A stretch of DNA of 44,548 bases, from assembly GCA_017464305.1 (NCBI GenBank), contig JAFUDS010000042.1:1-44548 (forward strand), given 5' to 3'. How positions within the stretch are numbered: the stretch's first letter is position 1; each line of letters starts with the position of its first letter. Shown here one piece after another: positions 38,700 to 44,548 of the stretch. This stretch comes from Clostridia bacterium (GTDB lineage: Bacteria; Bacillota; Clostridia; Christensenellales; Aristaeellaceae). Made by a program: the position numbers and the translations under genes. Under the pieces are notes generated by a model that did not search any database, was not told the origin of the DNA, and was given only the letters and a program-made list of their open reading frames with translations.

Positions 38700-39551
38700 T
38701 CACCTTAACTCATTTCGTGGATCAAAAGCGTCCCTCAGCGCATCCCCCACAAAGTTGATGCAAATCACCAGCAGGATGATCACCACCCCCGCCGGTGCCC
38801 ACAGCCAGGGCTTCCCCGTCAGCACGGACAGGCTCTCTGCTCCGTTCAGCATGTTTCCCAAAGACGGAGCCGGGGGCTGCACCCCCATGCCCAGAAACGA
38901 CAGCGCCGCCTCGTCCAGAATGGACAGGGCAAAAACACTGGTGGCGTAGACCAGCACCGGGGCAATGGTGTTCGGAAGAATTTCGCTGAACAGGATGTAT
39001 CGTCCCGGCATCCCCGCGGTGATGTCGCTCTTGCAGAAATTGGTTTCCCGCAGGCTCAGCACATTGCCCCGTACCAGCCGGGTCACCCCCGGCCAATCCA
39101 CAAAGCCAAGAATCAGGATGATGGACCATAGCCCTGGCTGGAAGATGGCCGCCGCCACCAGCACCAGCAGGATATAGGGAAAGGACATGACCATGTCCGT
39201 AAATCCCATGATGATCCGATCCACCCATCCCCCCAGGAATCCGCTGATCAGCCCCAGCGCCACCCCGATGACCGTAGAGATCACCGTCGCCAGGAAGCCC
39301 ACCAGCAGGCTGGATCGCATGGCATACAGGATGCGGCTGTAGACATCCCTGCCGATCTTATCCGTCCCCAGCCAATGCTCCCCGCTGGGTTCCTGGGAGA
39401 ATTTGCCCACCGGCTTGGTGGGGGAATAGGGCGCTACCCAGGGCGCCAGCACGGCCATCAGGATCATCAGGGCCAGCAGCGCCAGGCAGCCCACCGCCAC
39501 CCGGTGACGGCAGAAGCGGCGAAAGATCGCGCTCCTTCTTTTTACTCTCAT
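38700..39551 (-). CDS. Oligopeptide ABC transporter permease, DppC/OppC-like
   Basis: The protein has 283 residues and six helices. The N-terminus APWVAPYSPTKPVGKFSQEP followed by HWLGTDKIGRDVYSRILYA is the DppC hallmark. The coupling loop reads LSLRETNFCKSDITAGMPGR, where family members have EFVEAARALG; the E and both A residues are replaced while G stays. AAAATGAG at the start lacks a clear RBS but lies 12 bp after the partner permease. It forms the channel with the DppB-like protein. Confidence 0.92.
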   Translation of the reverse strand: MRVKRRSAIFRRFCRHRVAVGCLALLALMILMAVLAPWVAPYSPTKPVGKFSQEPSGEHWLGTDKIGRDVYSRILYAMRSSLLVGFLATVISTVIGVALGLISGFLGGWVDRIIMGFTDMVMSFPYILLVLVAAAIFQPGLWSIILILGFVDWPGVTRLVRGNVLSLRETNFCKSDITAGMPGRYILFSEILPNTIAPVLVYATSVFALSILDEAALSFLGMGVQPPAPSLGNMLNGAESLSVLTGKPWLWAPAGVVIILLVICINFVGDALRDAFDPRNELR

Positions 39552-39563
39552 TTTGGCCTCCCG

Positions 39564-40508
39564 TCAATACTTAATCGTGGGATCCACCACCGCGTACAGG
39601 ATGTCCGTCGCCAGGTTGCTGATCTGAACCACCACCGCCGAAAGCAGACAAACCCCCATGATGACGGGATAATCCCGACCCATCACCGCACTCATGGTGA
39701 TGAGCCCCAGCCCCGGCCAGGAAAAGATTTGCTCCACAATCACCGCCCCGCCGAACAGGGTCGGAATCTGCATCCCGATCACCGTCACGATGGGAAGCAG
39801 CGCATTGCGGAAGGCGTGCCGCCGGATGACGATTCGCCGCCCCAGGCCCTTGGCCGTGGCGGTCCGCAGGTAGTCCATCTCCAGAATTTCCAGCACGGAG
39901 GACCGGATGTATCGGATGTTCCCTCCTGCCACGCCGAAGGCCAGCACCAGGGCTGGCTGAATCATGTGACGCAAAATGTCCCCCGCGTCCCCTCCCGTGC
40001 CGGGGGTATACATGCCGCTGGAGGGCAGCCATCCCAGCCGAACGGTAAAGAAATAGATCAGCACCAGCGCCAGGAAGAATCCCGGAATGCTGGACAGCAG
40101 GAAGGAGGCGGAAACCACCGCGTAGTCCCGCTTCTTGTAGCGATGCACCGCGCTGTAGATGCCCGCCGGAATGGCAATCAGCAGTCCCAGCACCATGGAG
40201 ACCCCCATCAGCAGCAGCGTGGGGCCCACGTGGCTGCCGATCAGCTCCGAAACCGGCTGATAGCTCTTGTAGCTGTAGCCTAAATTGCCCTGCAGCACCT
40301 GGGTCAGCCAGGTCCAGTACTGTGCCCAGACGGGCTGGTTCAGCCCCCATTGGGCCGCCCGGGCTTCCTTGGCCGCTTCGCTGACCCGAGGCCCCACCAT
40401 CATGTCCAGCGGGCTCCCGGCCAGGGACATAATGGCGTAGTCGATAATCGTGATGCCCAGCAGCACGGGAATCGCCAGCAGCAGCTTTTTCAGAATGTAT
40501 TTCCACAT
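39564..40508 (-). CDS. Oligopeptide ABC transporter permease, DppB/OppB-like
   Basis: The protein has 314 residues. It starts MWKYILKKLLLAIPVLLGIT and has SLAGSPLDMMVG, GLNQPVWAQYWTWLTQVLQG, FSWPGLGLITMSAVMGRDYP and the coupling loop MDYLRTATAKGLGRRIVIRR, all standard for DppB. AAGGGG lies 4 bases before the ATG at 40508. It sits between the second ATPase and DppC-like genes in the operon. Confidence 0.94.
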   Translation of the reverse strand: MWKYILKKLLLAIPVLLGITIIDYAIMSLAGSPLDMMVGPRVSEAAKEARAAQWGLNQPVWAQYWTWLTQVLQGNLGYSYKSYQPVSELIGSHVGPTLLLMGVSMVLGLLIAIPAGIYSAVHRYKKRDYAVVSASFLLSSIPGFFLALVLIYFFTVRLGWLPSSGMYTPGTGGDAGDILRHMIQPALVLAFGVAGGNIRYIRSSVLEILEMDYLRTATAKGLGRRIVIRRHAFRNALLPIVTVIGMQIPTLFGGAVIVEQIFSWPGLGLITMSAVMGRDYPVIMGVCLLSAVVVQISNLATDILYAVVDPTIKY

Positions 40509-40516
40509 GTTCCCCT

Positions 40517-41479
40517 TCACCTCTCCCAGGCCCGGTTGCAGGCGCTCCGTCTTGCCTGCTCTCCAGCCAATTCCCGCATCTCTCCCCGGTAGTGCAGGCA
40601 GGCTTCCTCCGCCAGGGGGCATCTAGGATACAGGGGGCAGGCCCCCGCCGGGGCCTCCTGGTCAATCTCCTCCTTCAGGGCCAACCGCGCCCGGTCTCGC
40701 ATCCCATCGTCCGCCACTGGCGCCGCGTCCAACAGCGCCCGGGTATAGGGGTGGGCCGGATGGGCGAACAGGGCCTCGGAGGGTCCTTCCTCCACGATGC
40801 TGCCCCGGTACATGACGGCCACGCGGTCGCTGATGTAGTGGACCGCCCCCAGCCCGTGACCGATGAAGACGTAGGCGGTGCCCAGCTGCCGCTGCAGGTC
40901 CCGCAGCAGGTTCAGGATCTGGGCCTGTACGGAGACATCCAGCGCTGAAACCGGCTCGTCCAGCACCAGCGCCTTCGGCCGCAGCGACAACGCCCGCGCA
41001 ATGCATATCCGCTGCCGCTGGCCGCCGCTGAATTCGTGGGGATATCGCTCCGCCATGGCCGTAGGCAGCCCTACCATTTCCAGCAGCTCCGCCGTCCGCT
41101 GAGGGATTTCCGCCTCCGGCGCGATTCGGTGGTATCGCATGGGCTCCTCAATGATCTCCCGCACCCGCTTCCGGGGGTTCAGGGAGGATCCGCTGTCCTG
41201 GAAAACCATCTGAAATTCCGTCCGCCGCTTCCGCAGCTCTCGCTCCGGAACCTGGTCCATCCGCGCGCCGCCAATCCAGATTTCACCCTTCGTGGGCTTT
41301 TCCAGCAGCATCATCAGCCGGGCCACCGTGCTCTTGCCGCATCCGCTCTCCCCGACAATGCCCAGCGTCTCCCCCGGGTACACTTGCAGGTTCACGTCCC
41401 TTACCGCGGTGAAGGGCTTGCTGAATAAGGATTTTTCGCTTTTGACCCGGTATTCCTTCGTCAGGTTTCGGGCCTCCAT
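40517..41479 (-). CDS. Oligopeptide ABC transporter ATP-binding protein, DppF/OppF-like
   Basis: The protein has 320 residues. Walker A is GESGCGKST, the signature is FSGGQRQRI and Walker B is ALVLDEPVSALD. The H-loop reads FIGHGLGAVHYISD, where relatives have ISHDLSVV; the histidine is kept but the flanking Ser and Asp are Gly. The C-terminal CPLYPRCPLAEEAC is the oligo_HPY cysteine motif. GGGAGGGG lies 9-10 bases before the ATG at 41479; an in-frame ATG seven codons earlier overlaps the previous stop. Confidence 0.92.
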   Translation of the reverse strand: MEARNLTKEYRVKSEKSLFSKPFTAVRDVNLQVYPGETLGIVGESGCGKSTVARLMMLLEKPTKGEIWIGGARMDQVPERELRKRRTEFQMVFQDSGSSLNPRKRVREIIEEPMRYHRIAPEAEIPQRTAELLEMVGLPTAMAERYPHEFSGGQRQRICIARALSLRPKALVLDEPVSALDVSVQAQILNLLRDLQRQLGTAYVFIGHGLGAVHYISDRVAVMYRGSIVEEGPSEALFAHPAHPYTRALLDAAPVADDGMRDRARLALKEEIDQEAPAGACPLYPRCPLAEEACLHYRGEMRELAGEQARRSACNRAWER

Positions 41480-41496
41480 CAGTGGCGTCCCCTCCC

Positions 41497-42483
41497 TCAT
41501 GCTTCCTTCACCTCACCCTCCGCGCATCTGGAGTAATGTCCCTCGCCGATCTGGATCATCTCCGCTTGTTTTCGCCGCGTGCATCCCGCCGCCAGGGGGC
41601 ACCTTTCCGCGAATCGGCATCCGGGGATGTCGCCGTAGACCTCCGGCACCGTCCCCGGGATGGAATAAAGCCGCCGCTCCCGGCTGTCCCGCAGTCCCGG
41701 CAGCGCGTGGATCAGGGCCTGGGTGTAGGCGTGGGCGGGATGGGTCAGCAGCTCATGGACCGGCGCTTCCTCCACGCATTGCCCCGCGTACATGACCACT
41801 ACCCGGTCCGCGATCTCCGCCACAACCCCCAGGTCATGGGTGATCAGCAAGATCGCCATGCCCGTCTCCTTTTGCAGGTCCCGCAGCAGCTCCATGATCT
41901 GCATTTGGATGGTTACGTCCAGCGCCGTCGTGGGCTCGTCTGCGATCAGCAGCTTGGGCTCGCAGGCCAGGGTCATGGCGATCATGACCCTTTGGCGCAT
42001 GCCGCCGGACAGCATGTGGGGGTATTTCTTCATGGCCCCCGCCGCGTCCCGGATTCCCGTCCGCTCCAGCAGGCGGATGGCTTTCTCCTCCGCTTCCCGG
42101 CGGCTGATTCCCAGGTGCCGTTCCATGCCCTCGGTCATCTGCCTTCCGATGGGGATCACCGGGTTCAGGCTGTACATGATGTCCTGAAAGATCATGCCGA
42201 TCTCCGGTCCCCGAATCCCATCCAGCTCCCGGGGGCTCATGGCCAGCAGATCCCGGCCCTGGTAGAGAATCTTGCCCCCCGTGGCCCGACCTGTGCCCCC
42301 CAGCAACCCCAGGATGCTCAGGGCGGTGACGCTCTTGCCGCTGCCGCTTTCCCCTACAACGCAAAGAATCTCCCCTTCCCCCAGGGAAAAGGATACATCC
42401 GTCACGACCCGAGTCACCCCCGCGCCGCGGCCAAAGCTGATCTCCAGCTGCTGAATCTCCAGCAGCGGCTTTTTCTGCTCCAA
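41497..42483 (-). CDS. Oligopeptide ABC transporter ATP-binding protein, DppD/OppD-like
   Basis: The protein has 328 residues. Walker A is GESGSGKSV, the signature is LSGGMRQRV, Walker B is LLIADEPTTALD and the H-loop is LLITHDLGVV, all intact. The C-terminal part has CRFAERCPLAAGC, the peptide-transporter cysteine motif. A TTG start at 42483 is preferred: AAGGAG lies 7 bases upstream, while the ATG at 42507 has no ribosome site. It follows the binding protein gene after two hairpins at 42555-42627. Confidence 0.93.
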   Translation of the reverse strand: MEQKKPLLEIQQLEISFGRGAGVTRVVTDVSFSLGEGEILCVVGESGSGKSVTALSILGLLGGTGRATGGKILYQGRDLLAMSPRELDGIRGPEIGMIFQDIMYSLNPVIPIGRQMTEGMERHLGISRREAEEKAIRLLERTGIRDAAGAMKKYPHMLSGGMRQRVMIAMTLACEPKLLIADEPTTALDVTIQMQIMELLRDLQKETGMAILLITHDLGVVAEIADRVVVMYAGQCVEEAPVHELLTHPAHAYTQALIHALPGLRDSRERRLYSIPGTVPEVYGDIPGCRFAERCPLAAGCTRRKQAEMIQIGEGHYSRCAEGEVKEA

Positions 42484-42554
42484 TTTTGTTCTCCTTGTTT
42501 GATTCATCGAGATGGATTTGAAATACATCCACGCATATCGATCGGATTTTCGAA

Positions 42555-42627
42555 GCCCCGTCTCCCCCGGAAGGAGAAGACGGGGCATAACCTTAGAGAA
42601 AACGTCCTCCCCCGAAGGAGGAGGACG
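42555..42627 (-). terminator. Two tandem hairpins after the peptide-binding protein gene
   Basis: CGTCCTCC (42603-42610) with GGAGGACG (42620-42627) is followed on the minus strand by TTTT, and GCCCCGTCT (42555-42563) with AGACGGGGC (42578-42586) follows next. They should lower transcription into the ATPase and permease genes relative to the binding protein. Confidence 0.75.
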
Positions 42628-42639
42628 AGAAAGGATCTC

Positions 42640-44220
42640 TTATTCGATGTCCCAATCCTGTACGTTGATCAGCGTTCCGAAAACGTCCGGCACCGCGTTC
42701 TGCAGCCGGTTGCTGACCGCGCCCAGCTTGGCAATGACCCATCCGGAAATCACCGGCACGTTTTCCTGCATGTCCCGGTTCACCAGCAGGTACTGCTCTG
42801 TAATCTCCGCCTGGTCCGTCAGGCTCTGGCTCTTCTCCAGCGCCTCGTTCACTTCGTTCGTGGTGTATCCGGTCCAGAGGCTCTGTCCGCCGACCAGCCA
42901 GGCGATATCCGTGTAGGGATCGGCAGGCATCAGGCTGTATTCCACGCTCAGGATGTCGTGGGCACCCTCACTGACGGTGTCCAGCAGGTTCGCCAAGTCC
43001 ACCGTACGGATGTTGATCTTCAGGCCAATCTCTTCGAACAGGGCCGCGAAGTATTGCACGGCCTGGCCCCAGGTGCCCTCGGAGGAATTGACATACCAGG
43101 TCAGCTCCGTTTCTGCGCCGTCCGCCTTCGCTTCCGCGATCAGGGCCGCCGCCTTGTCCGGGTCGTATTCCGTTACGCCCAGCTCCTCGCTGTAGTAGGG
43201 GGAGGCGGACACCAGGAATCCGTCCACCAGCTCGCCGCTGTCCCCCAGCAGGGTCTCCAGCATGGACTGCCGGTCCATGCCGTACAGCAGCGCCTGGCGA
43301 ATCCGCACGTCCGGCACCTTCGCCACGTTGATGAAAATCAGCTCGTTGGTAATGGCCGCGCTGGTCACCGCCGTCACATTCTCCAGCGCCTTCACCGCTT
43401 CGTAGTCATCCACCGGGATGTTCGCCATGGTGGGCTGAATCAGATCGATCTCGCCGCTCTGCAGGCCCGCCAGCAGCTGCGCGTCCGCCACCACGTTCAG
43501 GTTCAGGTACTTGATCTTCGGGGCTCCCAGGAAATAGTTCTCGTTGGCCACGTAGTGCACATAGTGCTGCAGGTCAAAGTCCTGCAGGAAATAGGGGCCG
43601 GAGATAACGTCCGGATGATTGAACCATTCGTAGGTCAGCAGCTGGTCCCGCGCCACGTCCTTCAGCACGTGCTTCGGCAGGATCAAGGCATAGCGGCCGA
43701 AATTATTTTCGAAGGTGAACAGCGCCGTGGGCCATTTGGTTTCCACCGTCAAGGTTTTGTCGTCCACCACCTGGATGCCCTCGATGTGCTCCGCGTTCTC
43801 CTCGATGATGCCGTCGTCGCTGACGCCCACGATGGAGTACATGGCCAGGCTGATGTTCGCGCTCTGAGGATCAGCCGCCACCACCAGAGTGTATTCCACG
43901 TCCTCCGCGGTAATGGGCGTGCCGTCGCTCCAGACCGCGTCGTCCTTGATTTTGATGGTGAAATGCAGGTTATCCTCCGTCGTGATGGATTCCGCGATGA
44001 TGGGAACGAAGTTCAGCTCCCGGTCCGCCTCCACCAGGCTCTGGAATACCAGGCTCGTGGCGTATTTCACGATTTCCGTCGCGTCCATCGCCAGGGGGTT
44101 CAGGGAGGTGATAGTGCTGGTGACGCCGATGTTGACCGACTTTTCCTCTTCCGCCGCGGCGAAGGAGAAGGCGCTGATCGCCATCATCAGGGCCAGGACC
44201 AATGCTAAAATCTTTTTCAT
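42640..44220 (-). CDS. Family 5 extracellular peptide-binding protein
   Basis: The protein has 526 residues. A signal peptide (KKILALVLALMMAISAFSF, AAA|EE) without lipobox cysteine is followed by SVNIGVTSTITSLNPLAMDA, then WSDGTPITAEDVEYTL, YGMDRQSMLETLLG and QAVQYFAALFEEIGLKINIR, the DppA/OppA/GsiB (SBP_bac_5) pattern. It captures peptides, or by context glutathione or cysteine-containing compounds. GGAGAG lies 10 bases before the ATG. Its mRNA leader carries a Cys-rich leader peptide and an intrinsic terminator. Confidence 0.94.
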   Translation of the reverse strand: MKKILALVLALMMAISAFSFAAAEEEKSVNIGVTSTITSLNPLAMDATEIVKYATSLVFQSLVEADRELNFVPIIAESITTEDNLHFTIKIKDDAVWSDGTPITAEDVEYTLVVAADPQSANISLAMYSIVGVSDDGIIEENAEHIEGIQVVDDKTLTVETKWPTALFTFENNFGRYALILPKHVLKDVARDQLLTYEWFNHPDVISGPYFLQDFDLQHYVHYVANENYFLGAPKIKYLNLNVVADAQLLAGLQSGEIDLIQPTMANIPVDDYEAVKALENVTAVTSAAITNELIFINVAKVPDVRIRQALLYGMDRQSMLETLLGDSGELVDGFLVSASPYYSEELGVTEYDPDKAAALIAEAKADGAETELTWYVNSSEGTWGQAVQYFAALFEEIGLKINIRTVDLANLLDTVSEGAHDILSVEYSLMPADPYTDIAWLVGGQSLWTGYTTNEVNEALEKSQSLTDQAEITEQYLLVNRDMQENVPVISGWVIAKLGAVSNRLQNAVPDVFGTLINVQDWDIE

Positions 44221-44267
44221 CGTCTTTCTTCTCTCCTTTTCTTTCCTCTCAGCGCTCCCGCGGATAC

Positions 44268-44291
44268 AAAAAAGGCATCCGCGCGGATGCC
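44268..44291 (-). terminator. Leader terminator before the peptide-binding protein gene
   Basis: On the minus strand GGCATCCG and CGGATGCC (complement of 44284-44291 and 44274-44281) form a perfect 8-bp stem with a CG loop, followed by T6 from 44268-44273. The 5' arm GGGCATCCGCGC could pair instead with GCGCCTTGCCC (44330-44340), which starts 2 nt past the leader peptide stop. Confidence 0.85.
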
Positions 44292-44341
44292 CTGAAAATC
44301 AAATCGCTTTCTTCCTTCCGGAAAGTATGGGGCAAGGCGCA

Positions 44342-44422
44342 CTACAAACAGGACTGCTCGAAGCAGCCGCCCATACACATACACTTTTTGTTCTGATGAT
44401 TCGCCCGCTCGACCCTGTTCAT
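44342..44422 (-). CDS. Cys-rich leader peptide, candidate attenuator
   Basis: A 26-codon frame begins at ATG 44422 with GGAGAGGAGGGCGAAC upstream, the best ribosome site in the region, and ends in TAG at 44342-44344. It starts MNRVERANHQNKK and then has CMCMGGCFEQSCL, with cysteines at 14, 16, 20 and 25. It is placed 32 bases after the -10 box and 50 bases before the leader terminator. Stalling at Cys codons would free the antiterminator strand at 44330-44340, while a ribosome at the stop codon would cover it. It could alternatively be a functional metal-binding peptide. No homolog is known to me. Confidence 0.6.
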   Translation of the reverse strand: MNRVERANHQNKKCMCMGGCFEQSCL

Positions 44423-44454
44423 GTTCGCCCTCCTCTCCTTCGAAATTCACGATG

Positions 44455-44489
44455 ATTATAGCATTGAAACCTACGAGGTCAATAGGTTT
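44455..44489 (-). promoter_or_regulatory. Promoter of the peptide ABC operon with overlapping inverted repeat
   Basis: On the minus strand TTGACC (44477-44482) and a perfect TATAAT (44455-44460) have a 16-bp spacer. AAACCTA (44467-44473) and TAGGTTT (44483-44489) form a 7-bp inverted repeat across the -35, a likely operator. The remaining bases to 44548 are AT-rich with no gene seen. Confidence 0.75.
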
Positions 44490-44548
44490 ATTGTATTTTA
44501 ATTGTATTTTCCTCTTTTCTCACGTGTTATCCATTCCCGCGTCCTTCA

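Noticed and set aside
41482-44208. A 908-codon open frame on the + strand opposite the peptide ABC operon
   Set aside because: It is the antisense shadow of GC-rich genes with clear family motifs on the minus strand; its composition (His, Gln, Arg rich) and lack of domains mark it as non-coding.
44223-44482. T-box riboswitch before the peptide-binding protein gene
   Set aside because: The leader is only about 230 nt, I see no T-box sequence or specifier loop, and a translated small frame occupies most of it.
1-44548. Search for tRNA, rRNA, transposase, integrase and phage genes
   Set aside because: None recognised on either strand by eye; the decayed fragments look like internal deletions rather than insertion sequences.

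Overview
The window looks like a chromosomal segment of a low-to-mid GC Bacillota, most likely a gut or rumen Clostridia member. The evidence is strong AGGAGG ribosome sites, YesM/YesN two-component control of a CUT1 sugar transporter, a membrane pyrophosphatase, an HxlR regulator, and secreted binding proteins whose signal peptides end in AxAE without a lipobox cysteine. No rRNA, tRNA, CRISPR array, transposase or phage gene was found.

Layout: 1-2217 (+) is a small redox operon: the tail of an unknown gene, a PPOX-fold/ferredoxin fusion, a quinone-reductase-like MDR enzyme, and a PPOX-fold protein with a signal peptide. It converges on an HxlR regulator with a perfect palindrome at its own transcription start. 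At 2693-6627 a PhoR/PhoB-like pair is divergent from a Na/Pi cotransporter with a PhoU tail, and TTTAAC repeats of Pho-box type lie between them. At 6727-11013 a KdpD/KdpE-like pair lacking the KdpD sensor domain is divergent from a small membrane protein and a K+-dependent-type membrane pyrophosphatase. At 11116-15198 come MscS, decayed fragments, a YfcE-like phosphodiesterase, a FliB-like protein, an ArsC/Spx protein and a membrane protein. At 15354-22950 (-) is a xylan-type locus: YesN, YesM, binding protein, two permeases and a GH43 enzyme. At 22985-24766 are a XRE regulator with a small partner, a 59-residue basic protein, and a ParE/Phd toxin-antitoxin pair. At 25003-28289 (+) are a MATE pump behind a leader terminator, a GH28-like enzyme with altered catalytic motifs, and a GH1 pseudogene.

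At 28305-34704 there are an aminoacyl-tRNA deacylase and an EamA transporter. Their relics show that a promoter-deacylase-EamA unit was duplicated and then decayed reciprocally. This stretch also has a large secreted Tp47/ZinT-like protein with palindromic operators, a second copy of the 59-residue basic protein, and an amidohydrolase. At 34742-38511 are small membrane-associated proteins, a type-4 uracil-DNA glycosylase, 5-formyl-THF cyclo-ligase, a hemolysin III/TrhA protein and a C39-like protein. At 38700-44482 (-) is a five-gene oligopeptide ABC operon (binding protein, two ATPases, two permeases).

The most unusual element is the leader of that peptide operon. A 26-codon peptide with four cysteine codons in its last 13 codons lies between a strong promoter and an intrinsic terminator. 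A possible antiterminator strand starts 2 nt past the leader stop codon. This is the arrangement expected of a cysteine-sensing translation-coupled attenuator, here on an oligopeptide (possibly cysteine-peptide or glutathione) importer.
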